NCBI GenBank assembly: GCA_963575745.1
Contig: CAUYUJ010014171.1
Span: 1,257,005-1,321,004 of the forward strand
Reading direction: 5' to 3'
DNA: 64,000 nt
Origin: Prorocentrum cordatum
Taxonomy: Eukaryota > Sar > Dinophyceae > Prorocentrales > Prorocentraceae
The notes beneath the pieces are model-generated. The model saw nothing but the letters and a program-made list of their open reading frames with translations, was not told the origin of the DNA and ran no database searches. Below, piece by piece: positions 10,561 through 21,690 of this stretch. Positions within the stretch are counted from its first letter, which is position 1. The number at the start of each line of letters is the position of its first letter. The position numbers were made by a program, and so were the translations under genes.

Positions 10561-11714
10561 GGATGAGCAGGAGGCAAATATTGACAGTATGGGTCACGGC
10601 CCCCCGCGATAGGTTTTGTCGCGTTGTCGGGGGCATTCGTTGCCTTGGCTGGACGCGGCTCGAGTGTGTCTTGTGATGTGAGGCGGTGCTTGGCCCGTTC
10701 TCATTGATCAAGGCACAGGCGCGAAATTGTTGGTCAACCATTTCGTTCCTTCTGCGACAGGGTTTCCCGTTCCGTTTTGGGCACGGTCCGTTTTGGGGGT
10801 CGGCGGTGCGGGGAGTGCTGTCTCACGTCTCGCATGCGGTGAGCGCGCTGATCTCTTTCAGCAAGCGGTGTCCCAGAGCAGATGGGACAAAGGGGGGGCA
10901 GGGGTGTGGCTTGGGCCACATTCGTGACAGTGTCAGACACGAATGGGAAGCAATTGGAGACGTGCTTGACGCGTCCCGTGCCCCAACCAGCTCATCTAGA
11001 AACGATGCCCATGCGAGTTGGTGCGATCAGGCAAGTGCGGGAGCAAGGAGGGGCAGTCGTTATCATTCGAAGCGGGAAGGTGATGGAGGAGGGAGAAAGG
11101 AGAGGGAAGGGGAAAAGGCACACAAAGAGGAGGTTGGCGAACAGAAAAGCCAGTGGTTTACTGGATGCATGGAGGTTCTTGGGACATCTCTTGAGGGCTT
11201 TTGGGGAGCCTACTCAGGCATCTTGGCGACTTCTCCGCGGTTCAGGTGACATTTTGAGCCGCTTGGCAGCTCGGGGGGACCCTTTCGGGCCCCTTTGTTG
11301 CCTCTTGGTAGCTTCTTTGGTGCGTTTTCGGCGCCTCTTGAGGTTTTTTTTGCAATGTTTCTGGGGGCCGCGTTGGCCCTCTTGGGGCGATCATGTACGA
11401 CATTGAGTGAAGAGGGGGAGCTGCAACCAGGGCTGCCCGTCGATAGCCTACGCATCGCCTTCTAGGGGCGCTCTTGCGCCTGGTTTGGGGCCACCTGAGC
11501 CCCTCTTCGGTTCCCCCTGGGTGCTCTTCAGGCTATCTTGAGGCTTCGACGACCATTGGCAAGGGGGAGATGGTTACGCCAAAAGTGAGCGTGACGGCTA
11601 GCGGGCGGGCAGGGGTCAAGCTATCCATTCCGCCTGCTGGCCGTCTCCCTCACTCCCACCCGCCATCCTGTCTCAGAAGGTCAGCACAGTAGCATGTCTA
11701 CGAACCGTTCCAGA

Positions 11715-11945
11715 CGACGACGATGACGAGGATGCTCATGAGATGATGCGTATGACGGTGATGATGATGATGCTGATGATGCTGGCGATGATGGTGATCA
11801 TGAGCAGGACGATGAGGATGGATGAAGTGGGGAGACGATGACGAGGAGTTCGCGGATGATGGTGAAGATGATGATGCTGATGACGGCGGCGGTGGTGATA
11901 ACGGCGATGATGATCACGACGATGATCATGATGATGAGGAGGTGA
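11715..11945. repeat. GATGAT microsatellite
   Basis: Imperfect GATGATGATGACG repeats with occasional GCTGATG variants. No gene signal is seen. Confidence 0.8.
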
Positions 11946-12579
11946 ATGGGGGAGGAGTCACAAGATGATGGATCAGATACGATCGATCAGTCTGATGAGT
12001 AGGTTGCGGCAGTGAACAGACGGAGTAAAGGGCTCTCGACTCCTCTCTGGGGTCTCTGTGGCCACTTGGACTCATACTGGCAGCCATCTTCAGTCGCCAG
12101 GCGCCGTCCAGAAGTCGAAAAGGTGCCAGACTGTTGTCGCCGGTGCCGAACTTTGCGCGGCAGTTTCGAGCTCCCATGAGAGCCAGGTGCCGTCGCCACG
12201 TGCCCCAGTACCCATGAGAGACGGGCTTCGCAGTGTGTAAGCGGCGGCGACATGTGGTGGCTTTGATTCGGCCCAGACCCGCCACCGTGCTCGCTTCGGG
12301 TTGTGGTCTTTGAGAGTCTGCAGGGCTGCTCAAAAAGATGGTTCCGGCGCGGAGTAGTCCTTGGTCTCGCTCCAAGGGCTCCAGCTCGGCTTAAGCCAAA
12401 AGGTATCACGGGGGTCCCAAGAAGGGTTCCAGAGGACTGCACTTGGCCCCCGAAAGCGGCCCAGGAGGTCCAAGAGATTTCAAGGAGAGGGGGGCCCACT
12501 TTAATCCGGCTGCCTGCGGCAAGTCCCGCCACCGTGGCAGTCCACCAGGCTCGGTGGCGATTGTTCGAGAGGGTACCGG

Positions 12580-13140
12580 AAGCATCCTGGATGTTCGTTG
12601 GGATATCGTGGGAGGCCTCCCGGGAGCTTATTGGAGGCAGCTTTGTGGCCTCTTTGGGCCTGTTTGGGGGTTGTTGGGGGCCTCTCGGGGTCCCCCTGGG
12701 GCTTCTCGGACGCTTCTTGGGGCCTCCTGGGGGGCTCTTCGGGCAGAAGGATCGAATTGTCGGTGTATGTTCCCCCTCTTGGGCCTCTCTTGGGCCTGTC
12801 TGGGGGCAATGTTGAGTGTCGTGGGCGCCTGTGAGGCTCTTCTGAGGCCCTCCTGGGACGTCTAGAGACCCTCTCGGCAGCCTCTCGGGCCATCATGGGG
12901 CGCTCTTGGGGGCCCCTGGAGCTGTCTTGGAGTGTCGGAACTCGAAAAAAGCGACAACGTGATAAACATTGACAAACCTCATGAAAAGCACTTGTTTTTG
13001 TCTCTTGGGCCCTCTTGGGGATTTCTTGGGGGTCCTCTTGGAGCGCTCTTGGGGCTTTTTGGGGCCTCGTGGGCCGTCTCGGAGGCATCGTGGGCCATCT
13101 TGGCGGCTTTGGTAGCCTCCCAGAGCGCTTTTTTCAGAAT
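12580..13140 (+). repeat. G-rich dispersed repeat, copy 1
   Basis: A degenerate repeat of CTTGGGGCCTCTTGGG-type words. Two landmarks recur in order in all three copies in this window: a GGGCAGAAGGATCGAATT-like box (near 12745) and a GAACTCGAAAAAAGCGAC-like A-rich box (near 12935), about 185 bp apart. The word repeats give the false frames rich in Gly, Trp, Leu and Ser. Confidence 0.75.
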
Positions 13141-14060
13141 TTGAAGGCGCGGGCAGCGAGCCGCAGGAAAGCCCACAAGTCTTTAAAAGGATCCCAAGTT
13201 CGCCCCAAGCAACCCCTCCAAAGGTCGAAGACGCACCCAGCCATAGAAGAGGTATCCACAGATGACCTGCTTCTTCCAGATCGCTTTAGTTTACGCCCTC
13301 CCCATCGCTCTTCCCCCCACTTGTGTGACTGATGGTTTTCGGGTCATACCTCGGGCTGCAGCAGCCGCGTGCCCCGATTCAGATCCGCTTCGAACGCGCT
13401 CGGCGACGCACTCTGTTGGAAAGCATTCCGGGGCGAAATCATTCCCAAGAGTGAGCGAGAACTTCCGCAAACCTTGGTTTCGACGTCTGCCTTTTGAAAT
13501 TCCGTAGGGGTGGAGTGGAGCCATGTTGCTCGCTCTTTCTACCTAACCCTCAGGCGGTTGAGGTACTTGTTTTGAGTAGAGCATTGTGGCGCGCACCTCC
13601 TTTTCCCGCCCTCCAATCTTCTTGTCCCGTGTGCGCTGGATGGATACCAAGAGGATACGGAGGCCCACCAGAATGGTGCCGCGCCCAGGTTATCATAAGA
13701 CTTCCCTGGCCCTGGGGGCCTGTGCTCTGCGGAATCGGCGCCGCTCTTGTGGGCTCATGGGAGGCCCGACGGAGGCTTGTCTCATGCAGGCCATCAGGGC
13801 ACGTCGCCGTCCTTGGGGGGCTGCGATCTGCGACGCTGTCGCCGCTTTCGTGGGCCCCTGGCACGTGCAAGTGCAAGTGCAAGTCTTCGTTCAGTGTTTG
13901 CACCAGTATACCCCCTTGCACGAACTGCCACAGCTGCCGACAGATTTTTCTGAAGGGGCTTGTAGAAGAGTACAAGAGGTACAAGCGAAACGCGAGTCGT
14001 CAAGACTACTCCGACGTAGAAGGCTGGAGGGGTAGGAAAACGGAGGTGGAGAAGGCATGA
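13141..14060 (+). other. Mostly unassigned; end may be an upstream part of the helicase element
   Basis: From 13141 to 13850 I see no feature. At about 13860-14057 one plus frame reads Cys-rich, then basic (CTNCHSCRQIFLKGLVEEYKR, RNASRQDYSDVEGWRGRK). It ends at a TGA (14058-14060), directly after which the frame continues into the 14061 coding stretch. It may be the original N-terminal side of that protein, cut by a stop. Confidence 0.35.
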
Positions 14061-15509
14061 CCCACGTACCGCGAGACCACAGAGCTGGTCGCAGCGCCGG
14101 AGTATTTACACAGCGGCCAGACGAATGGGTCTGCAGAGACGGAAGGCGGCGGCAGGGAATCAACGAGCGGCAATGGGAGAACAGGAGACGGAGACAAGGG
14201 CAACGAGGAAGGGCGAACCTGGTTGCAAGAGTACCTCGGCGTCTGGGTGCAAAAGGGGCAGGAGTTTCGACAGAACCACGTGCACCAGTGGAGCAAGCGT
14301 TTGCAGCGCGTGGTGCCGTTGGCACATTGTCAGAGGAAAGACGACATGGCGCAGTGCAGAAGCTTTTTCCCGCGCGCGTCGTGGCTCATAGATCGCGCAG
14401 TGGTGTTGCGCGAAGGGTTTTTGAGAAAGCATGACATGCCGCGAGCAGGGAGGAGGAACATGACAGGGTGCCTGCACGGGCCCATGAACGAAGAGAACCT
14501 GAACGGCACGTTACCAGCGATGCTAAGCGGCGCGGTAGGATTGAATTTTAACAGCGATTTGCAGATTCCGCACAGGGTCCCAGTGACGGAAGCGACGCAC
14601 GATAGGTGTGTGTGCGTGTGCGAAGAGCGGTGCTGGGAGACGGATCGACCCGTCGACATGGTTCTGGCAGCGCAAAGAGCGCAGAATGCAGCAGCGGGGC
14701 ATGCGGCGGACTATCAGTGCAAGCGGTGTGCCCCGTCGTTCAACGAGGTGAGGGAGATTAAAAAGGGCCACCACGCGCTGGCGGAGCAGACGAAAGACAG
14801 GACCGCGGCGTACCGGGCGAACAGGCACATGAAGAGGTATCTGAGTGACATGTACGGGGGAGGCGTGGTGCGGTCAGCGCAGGAAAGTGCGAATCTGCGA
14901 GCGTACCGAGACCCCGGAGACGTGACTGGTGCCGAGAGTATCAAGACTGCGAAGACTGCCATGACCCCGGGGGCAGAAGCCGTGCGCATGGCGGAGCGGC
15001 TCTGTGCTGACGGGGACGGTGTTACCGTAGCAGCGTCGGGGATTCTGGAAGCGGACAAACGAGAAGGGTCGAAAAAGGTTCGAATTGTGTCTAAGAGTCC
15101 AGTGTACTTGTATGGCATGTGCCCGCTTGACGCTCCTGGTGCGCCCGACTTGGCACACCTATCGTTGTATGCGTTCTTGCGATATTGGCGCATCGAGTTG
15201 GCAGCGTTTCCCCGCAGCGGAGCAGAGCTGGCAGCCGCGGCCAGCAATGAGTACCAGGCGGAGCTGACGCTGTCCGGGATGCAGGAGGTCCGCGAAGCAG
15301 ACCAGCAGAGAGCGGATACTGACGAAGGCGGTGCGCAGGCTGGACCCCAATTGAAAGCCGGAGTGGATTATGTGATCAAGGAGGGATGGGGGAGTTTTTC
15401 GTGGGTACCATTCCCGGCACACGTGGGTGCTGGTGCGGAACGAGCGCCCGAGGAACCCCAGTTTTCATGGAGCGCCGCAGCCGAAGCACGGAGCGGGGCA
15501 GGAGGATAG
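14061..15509 (+). CDS. N-terminal region of a PIF1-helicase mobile-element protein
   Basis: The frame is open from 14061, right after the TGA at 14058, to the stop ending at 15509. Convincing protein starts with TTELVAAPEYLHSGQ and TWLQEYLGVWVQKGQEF and includes a cysteine pair in DYQCKRCAPSFNEVREIKKG (about 14716-14770), followed by YRANRHMKRYLSDMYGGG. Proteins that place such a region ahead of a PIF1-type helicase are common in dinoflagellates and resemble Helitron-type elements. Here a frame change near 15490-15510 separates it from YFRAFTLRDDVECG and the helicase. No ATG marks a start, so the true start is upstream or lost. I could not identify a Rep/HUH nickase, so Helitron is only a possibility. 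It lies head-to-tail with the helicase feature and belongs to one element. Confidence 0.6.
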   Translation, partial: PTYRETTELVAAPEYLHSGQTNGSAETEGGGRESTSGNGRTGDGDKGNEEGRTWLQEYLGVWVQKGQEFRQNHVHQWSKRLQRVVPLAHCQRKDDMAQCRSFFPRASWLIDRAVVLREGFLRKHDMPRAGRRNMTGCLHGPMNEENLNGTLPAMLSGAVGLNFNSDLQIPHRVPVTEATHDRCVCVCEERCWETDRPVDMVLAAQRAQNAAAGHAADYQCKRCAPSFNEVREIKKGHHALAEQTKDRTAAYRANRHMKRYLSDMYGGGVVRSAQESANLRAYRDPGDVTGAESIKTAKTAMTPGAEAVRMAERLCADGDGVTVAASGILEADKREGSKKVRIVSKSPVYLYGMCPLDAPGAPDLAHLSLYAFLRYWRIELAAFPRSGAELAAAASNEYQAELTLSGMQEVREADQQRADTDEGGAQAGPQLKAGVDYVIKEGWGSFSWVPFPAHVGAGAERAPEEPQFSWSAAAEARSGAGG

Positions 15510-15514
15510 GAACG

Positions 15515-17836
15515 GGCTTTTGTTGATGGTATATTTTCGGGCGTTCACGCTGCGTGACGACGTCGAATGTGGAGTGCCGCGCCTGCGGGACTCCCGCGGA
15601 GCGCAGGGGTCGTGGGCGGAGGCGTCATTGGAGTGGTTAAAGAGAGGCATGCCATGTGAAGAAACAAAGAGGCACGTGCAGAACTACATGGGCGTGGTGG
15701 ATCTGCGACAAGTCACGGACGAAGACCTGGTCAAACACGAGGACGAGCTGCACAGCGATGAAGAACTGGATCCGAGAATTGTCGACGCGGCGACAAGGCG
15801 GAAGACGCGCGCGGGAGGCACGTCCATGGAGAGAGGACAGGCGGACAAATGTAGATGCGGAGTGCGAAAAGGAGAGGAGCCGGGAGGCCATGGCCAGGGG
15901 CGACGCCGCGCGGGGCGTGAGCACTGGTCGGATGAACGGAAAGCGCAATAAACGCGGAGGGGGCGGTGTGTTGAGGTGGGATGACGCGGAGGCGCAGAAA
16001 GCGCAAGCGGTGGCCGCGGCGTCGAGGGCCGCAGAAGGCAGCGGCGCGGGCGGGGAGGAAGGTGCCCCAGGAGTGGTGGCGGCCAAGAAAGCAACAGCGT
16101 CAAGTGTGCGGAGATGGAGGGGAGGGCTTGCGGAGAAAGGGTTGGACGCGGGACAGCGTAGCGTCGTTGAGAAGGTGGCGGATCGCGTGTTGGCGCAAGA
16201 ATTCGGGAGGTCCGCGAGCGGCAAGAAAACAGGCCAGAGCGGTTCTGATATGCAGCCCTTCGTGTGGATGTTGCATGGTGGCCCGGGGACTGGGGAGAGT
16301 TTCGTCATAGACAAGATCCGGAAGGAGATGTTCGAAAAAGAGCTGGGGTGGGCGCGCGGCATAGATTTCCAGGCGGCAGCGTTGCAGGCTACAAACGCGT
16401 CAGCTCTCGACGGGAATACGATTCGCAGTGCATTTGGGCTTGGTGTGAACAAAACGAAAGAGAAGGACGCGGCGGGCGATGCCAACGCAGAGACAAAGAA
16501 GACAACGAAGAAAGAGCAAGCAGCGCAGCGCATGTCACAGTGGAAGTGGCTGATTGTGGACGAGGTGAGCATGGTCAGCGCGAACTTCATTGCAGAGCTA
16601 GACTCACACTTGCGGTCGTGCATGTCAGCTGGAAGCGACGCGAAGGTAGGTGAAGGCGGCGTCACCAGGCCCTTCGGGGGCGTGGATGTGCTGTTCTGCG
16701 GGCATTTCTATCAATTGGAGCCGCCATCTGGGACAGCCATTAATGCGCTTCCCACGTCGTATTTGAAAAAAGCGAGGAAATACGCGCCGGGTGCCGCAGA
16801 GGACCACGGACAGTATATCGATTGGGGAGCGGGTGGCGATGGTGCAGTGCAGGGAATGACGGAGTTGACGGAGTGCAAGCGCGTGGAAGACCAGGACGAC
16901 TGGTTTCTTGGAGTGCAGGACGAGTTTCGCCGAGGAAAGTTGTCTGAACGCACGCGCAATTTTTTGCATGGCGGACCGACGGATGTTCCGGGGTCGTGGG
17001 TGAACGGGGCACCGGCGCGCGGGAAAGCGCGTTGTGTCGAAGACAGAGATGCAATTTCGATGCGCAACGAGTTAGAGTGCGAGGCTTGCAAAAGTGAGCG
17101 GGGCAAGAGGAAGCTCGTCGCGACGTCGGCAGAAGACGCGCGGTTTCGGGAGGAGAAATTTGTAGAAGCTGTCGCCATTTATGCGAACCAGGACATTCGT
17201 TGCCACGTCGGGAAGCCCAGAGCTGTGCAGTGGGCCAAGGAGCGAGGAGAACAGTTGCTCTGGGTCGCAGCCAGGGGCCGCCCTTGTCATGGGGGGGAAC
17301 AGAGGCGGCCGTACACGGTGGAGGATAAGGTACGTTGGTTGTGGTACCACGAGAAGGAGTGTGCAAGCCTGCCCGGGTGGCTGCCACTGGCCAAAGGGAT
17401 GCCCGTGGCTTTGGGAGATCACTTGGATCGATCAAAGAAGCAGCTCCTGCGGGGGCGTACAGCGACGATCCGTGGATGGGTGTTGCACGAGGACGAGGTC
17501 ACTGGGGATGAAGACGAGGAAGTGTTGTTGCATCTGCCGAGAGTGATATTGTTGAACTTCCATGCGAAGGAGTGGCACCTGCCAGGGTGGGAGCCAGGGC
17601 TGCATCCGATCTCCCCATCGAAAGGGCGGCAATGGTTCTTGGACGGGTATCGGAAACATCCAGTGTTGAGTGTGAAGCGCACGCAGTTTATGATAACCCC
17701 GTCTTTGGCAGTGACGGCGCGCTCTGCGCAGGGCCGGACCATGGCCGCAGTGGTAGCTGACCTTGAAAGAGGGCGCGGCGTGAGTTGGATGTCCAGTTAC
17801 GTTGCCATCGCGCGCGTGCGCAGGCCCCCCGCCCCC
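15515..17836 (+). pseudogene. PIF1-like DNA helicase, inactive and truncated
   Basis: SF1B helicases of the PIF1 family unwind DNA with ATP. The sense starts in one frame (VYFRAFTLRDD to RIVDAATRRK, about 15525-15810) and changes frame before 15860. The helicase frame then runs through: motif I WMLHGGPGTGESF (about 16265-16300), with Glu (GAG, 16295-16297) where the catalytic Lys belongs; motif II WLIVDEVSMVS (about 16545-16575), intact; motif III VLFCGHFYQLEP (about 16690-16725), with His for the usual Asp; motif V LAVTARSAQGRT (about 17705-17740); and motif VI SSYVAIARVR (about 17792-17823). The protein then passes straight into the DR1 repeat (PPAPAREPLTYDS), so the natural C-terminus is lost. 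Two frame changes, two damaged ATPase motifs and the truncation make activity very unlikely. Domain identity is secure. Confidence 0.85.
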
Positions 17837-18015
17837 GCCAGAGAGCCCCTCACTTATGATTCAAGAATTGCGCTCTCGACTGCGATTTCCATGCGATGTA
17901 TTCAGAAATCGCGCTTTCGACGCTCAGGAAACACGCAGCGCCAAGGACGCCGCTACAAATTATTTAATCGCTTCGCTCATTCCGCCGGCCCGTATTGTGC
18001 CATCGCAGGCGTTTG
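17826..18015 (+). repeat. DR1 fragment that truncates the helicase
   Basis: Begins with CCCCCGCCCCCGCCAGAGAG, matching 9838-9870, then carries the DR1 segment GCGCTTTCGACGCTCAGGAA and GCGCCAAGGACGCC that recurs at about 21990-22030 and 42675-42710. The join lies immediately after helicase motif VI. Confidence 0.8.
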
Positions 18016-18770
18016 CTTGCGCGTTCGTGGCCTCTTGGAGCCTCGGTGGGGCCGTTTGGGGCCTCTTGGCGCTTCTTTTTAGGCCTCTTGGAGAACTCGG
18101 GAGACCTCCATGGGGCCTCCTGAGCTCTCGTGACGGTCTCTTGGGGGGCTTTCGGCGGGCTCTTGGCGGTATTTGTTGGTCCTCTTGGGGCCTGGGGCCT
18201 GACGTTGTTGGTCCTCTTGGGGCCTCACGGGAGCTTATTGGGGCGTCTTGGGGGTGTCTTGGAGAGTCTCTTGGGGCCTCTTTCGGGGTCCTGGGCGCCT
18301 TCTGGGGCGGAGGGCTCGATTTTTCAGTTCTCGGTTACCTTCTTGAGCCCCTCTTGGGCCCGTCTTGGGGCCTCTTGGTCCGCCTTGGGCAGCACTTGGG
18401 CCGTCTGGGGGGCGCTCTTGGGCCGCTCCGGGGCCGTCTTGGGAGCCTCGTGGGCCGTCTTGGAACAGTCTTGAAGGCCTCTTGGGCCCTCTTGGAGCGT
18501 CCGGAAGCGAAAAGGCCAGAACGCAGAAAAACACATAAAAAAACAAATGAAAATCAACGATTTTGGCAACTTGGGGCCCTCTTCGGAGGCCTCTTGGCAG
18601 GCCCTTGGAGTGTCTTGGAGGCCTCTTGGGCTGTCTTGGGGCCATCTGGGGCGTCTTCGGGCGATCTTTGGCCGTCTCGGGCCTCTCTTGGACCGTCTAG
18701 AAAGCTTCTCGGGGCCCTCTTGGACCGATCTGGAGCCCTCTTGGACTCCGAAACAGAACTCCGGCATCTC
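18016..18770 (+). repeat. G-rich dispersed repeat, copy 2
   Basis: CTTGGGGCCTCTTGGG-type words with the two family landmarks: GGGCGGAGGGCTCGATTTTT near 18303 and GTCCGGAAGCGAAAAGGC near 18505, about 200 bp apart. It sits inside a DR1 copy, splitting block 17826-18015 from the blocks that follow at 18905. It is therefore younger than that DR1 copy, or was amplified inside it. Confidence 0.75.
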
Positions 18771-18904
18771 TGACCCGACCTTGCCGGGGACTTGCCGGGA
18801 CCTTGCCGGGGTACTTTTCGTCCGGGGACCCCCAGGGGCCGCCCCGCGCGAACTAGAAATACTGTTAACCAGGCGCCGGAGATCTTAGCACGCCCTGGCC
18901 CGTT

Positions 18905-19735
18905 GGGCCGGCGAATTTAGTAATCGCGCTCTCGCCATTCTCAGGCATCCCGCTTGAATGTCCCACCCGCCCGACCCGCCTGTCAAGGGATCGCCCGCCC
19001 GTCGTGGGTTCCCGCCCGAGGCTTCCTTCAGGAACGGCGCTTTCGCTTAGGACTCCCTCGAACGTTCACGTTCTTACATTCCTGCTCCTCCTCCCTCTCC
19101 CTCCTCCCTCCTCCCTCCTCTCCTCCCTTCTCTCTCCCTACTTTCTTCCCTCATCCTTATGCCTCCCTGCCCTATCTCCTCTCCCTCCTCTCTTTCCTCC
19201 CTTCTCCCTCCCCTCTCCTGCCTCCTCCTTCTTTCTTTCTTTCTTTCTTTTTGTTCTCTCTCTCTCTCTCTCCCCTCTCTCTCTCTCTCTCTTTGTCGCT
19301 GCCTCTCTTCTATGTTTTTTTGTTTGTTGCTTCTCCTTTTTTTTTCTCTCTCTCTCTCTCTGCCTTTAATCAACCGTCCCCCTCTTCGCTCCTTCTCTCC
19401 TGGCGTTTTCCCTTTTCCTTCGTCCCTCCCCTTCCCTTCCTCCCACTCTCCCTCGTTCTCCCCCTCCTCTTTTTGCAGGGCCCACACCAATTCCAATGGC
19501 GGGCACATGTACGCCCACGAAGGATTGTCCGCCCGTTCAAAGTTGCCCGCTTGTCTAAGCCCGCCACCCCCCGCAAAGACAAAACATCCCCCAAAAGGGG
19601 GTGTGATCGAAGACAACAAGGGTGGGTATCGAGGGTATGGGGAACCCGTTTTGAATGACACACGTGCAAATAAGAGCGAACAATCTTATAAGTATTGTTG
19701 TTATTGTTGTATATTCAGTTCTAAATAATAATTTG
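18905..19735 (+). repeat. DR1 3' portion with polypyrimidine-AG segment
   Basis: Order: ATCGCGCTCTCGCCATTCTC, CCCACCCGCCCGACCCGCC, then about 390 bp of CT-rich DNA (19080-19470), ending CTCCTCTTTTTGCAG at 19480, then GCCCACACCAATTCC and GGCGGGCACATGTACGCCCA. The unit closes with GTGTGATCGAAGACAACAAG, AATGACACACGTGCAAATAA and GAGCGAACA. The pyrimidine tract plus TTTGCAG has the form of a 3' splice acceptor. Reading frames through the CT tract are not genes. Confidence 0.8.
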
Positions 19736-20745
19736 TGTTGATCTTCGGACGCGGTTCCGCGCGCTCTCCCTTCGACGCCAGCTACATGTCGATGAAAACG
19801 AGGCTCCCGCTCGAGCGTTGGTTTGAGCCTGAATGTGGGCCCGTGGAGGCCCAGCTACGACAACAACGGCTCCCGTTAGATATTTCCCCACTATTCACCC
19901 CGAGACACCCTAGCCGGAGAGGCCCCCGAACTCAGGAACGGCGCTCTCGCTCGAGACTTCCTCACAATTCAATTAAGTTGGCGGAGGCCCAGCCACGATA
20001 AGGACTCCTGCTCGATACTTCCTCACGATTTACTCCAAGAGCCCCTGGCCAAGAAGGCCAAGGCCCCTGAACTCAGGAACGGCGCTTTCGCTCGAGACTT
20101 TTCCGTAATTCAGGCAAGTTGGTGGAGACCCTGACACGGCGACAAGGGCTCCCGTTCGATATTTCTCCATAGGTATTCCGAGAGCCCTTGGCCAGAGAGG
20201 CCCCCGAACTCAGGAACGGCGCCATCGCTCGAGATTTTCGCACTTCAGTCAGTGGCCGACAAAGAAGGGATTCCCCCGGAAAGGGGGTGCAATCGAAGAC
20301 GAAGTGGGCGCGTACCGAGATTTGGGGTATACGGGATGCAAGACACGCGTGCCAGTAAGAGCGAACAGTCATACAATTATTGTTGCTGCTGTTGTTGATG
20401 TTGTTGTTGCTGCTGTTGTTGATTTGTTGTTGTTGGATTCTCACTTCGGAAGAACATGTATTGTTGATCCCCCCTCACCGATGCACACCGGTTTTTCTCA
20501 ACCGAAGTGTGCCCCTCGACGCTCGCACCTTGTTTTTTGACATGGAAGATCATCCATCCTGCCCCTGGCCCCCCGGACTAGAACAGCAACGGCTCCCGCC
20601 TGAGACTTCCTCCAAATTTACTCAGGACCCCCCTCCCGTCTGAGACCTCCTCCCAATTTACTCAGGAACGGCGCTCCCGCTTGAGACTTCCTCACAATTT
20701 AGTCCGGGTCAAACTGCATTGTTGCTCCCCTGGATTACAACAACA
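19736..20745 (+). repeat. DR1 tandem 41-bp units and 5' boxes
   Basis: Two runs of 41-bp units (CTCAGGAACGGCGCTCTCGC, GAGACTTCCTCACAATT), separated by a unit end (GTGCAATCGAAGACGAAGTG, AAGAGCGAACAGTC near 20365) and a fresh 5' start: TTGTTG run, CTCACTTCGGAAGAACAT, CCCCTCACCGATGCACAC, GACGCTCGCACCTTG near 20520. Confidence 0.8.
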
Positions 20746-21690
20746 ACCATTTTAAGGCTGTACGCTCTTACTTGCCCGCGAGTCATTCAACACGTATACC
20801 CTACACCCTCGATGCCCGCCCTCTTCGTCTTCGATCACACCCCTTTCGGGGGGATTATTTCTCTTTGCTGGGGCCGGCGGGCTTAGACGTACGGGCAAAC
20901 CGGAACGGGCGGACAATCCTTCGGGGGCGTACATCTCTCTGCCCGCCATTGGAATTGGCGCGGGCCCTGCAAGAGGAGGAGGGGAAGAACGAGGGAGAGT
21001 GGGAGGAAGGGGAGGGGGAAGGACGAAGGAAGAGGGAAGATACCACGTTGTGAAGGCGTCCTTGGCGCGTGCGTGGTTCCTGAGCGCCGAAACGCAATTC
21101 CATAATAATTTGTGAGGACGTCGCACGCGAGAGCGCAGTCCTGAGTACATTGTGAGGAAATCTCAGGCGGAAGCGGGGGCCCTGACTAAGTTGCGAGGAA
21201 GTCTCAAGCGGGAGCGCCGTTCCTGAGCAAATTGCACGGAAGTCTCAGGCGGGAGCGGGGGTCCTCACTAAATTGCGAGGAAGTCTCAGGCGGGAGCGCC
21301 GTTCCTGAGTCAATTGCGCGGAAATGTCAGGCAGGAGCGGGGGTCCTGAGTAAAATTCGAAGAAGTCTCAGGCGGGAGCGCCGTTCCCACGTAAATTGCA
21401 CGGAAGTCTCAGGCGGGAGCGGGGGTCTTGATTACATTGCGAGGAAGTCTCAGACGGGAGCGCTTTTCCTGAGTAAATTGCGCGGAAGTCTCAGGCGGGA
21501 GCGGGGGTCTTGAGTAAAAATCGAGGAAGTCTCAGGCGGGAACCGTTGTTGTTGTAGCCCGGGGGGCAGGGGGACAGTTTGAGCAGGAAGACTTTCCTTG
21601 AGAAAAAACAATGTGCGAGCCCCGGGGGTGGCACTTCAATCGGAAAAATCAATGTGCACCGGTGGGGGGGATCAACAATAATTATTCTTC
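20746..21690 (-). repeat. DR1 unit in inverted orientation
   Basis: The reverse complement shows the DR1 order from box to unit end: 41-bp units across about 21060-21560 (seen on plus as GAGGAAGTCTCAGGCGGGAG), the pyrimidine tract as GA-rich DNA (20960-21050), CCTGCAAGAG as the inverted TTTGCAG box, and GTTCGCTCTTACTTGCC-type end near 20765. Junctions with plus-oriented copies lie at about 20745 and 21690. Confidence 0.8.

Larger units (their letters stand above)
9906..12579. other. Non-coding stretch with microsatellites
   Basis: G/T-rich sequence at 9960-10200 and 10600-11420 gives Trp/Gly-rich false frames, with the cttgggg-type repeat sparsely present at 11200-11420. Two microsatellites are listed separately. 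At 12030-12560 both strands carry open frames with no recognisable domain. Confidence 0.45.

Noticed and set aside
12285-12300. GTGCTCGCTTCGGG, similar to the U6 snRNA 5' end
   Set aside because: Only 14 bases match; the following conserved U6 sequence is absent.
14061-17836. Complete autonomous Helitron
   Set aside because: I found no HUH nickase motif and no Helitron ends (5' TC, 3' CTRR with hairpin). Only the helicase part is certain.
18016-18770. Plus and minus frames rich in Gly, Trp and Leu or in Pro, Arg and Gln
   Set aside because: They are produced by the CTTGGGG word repeat; the same false proteins appear at 12.6 and 57.8 kb.
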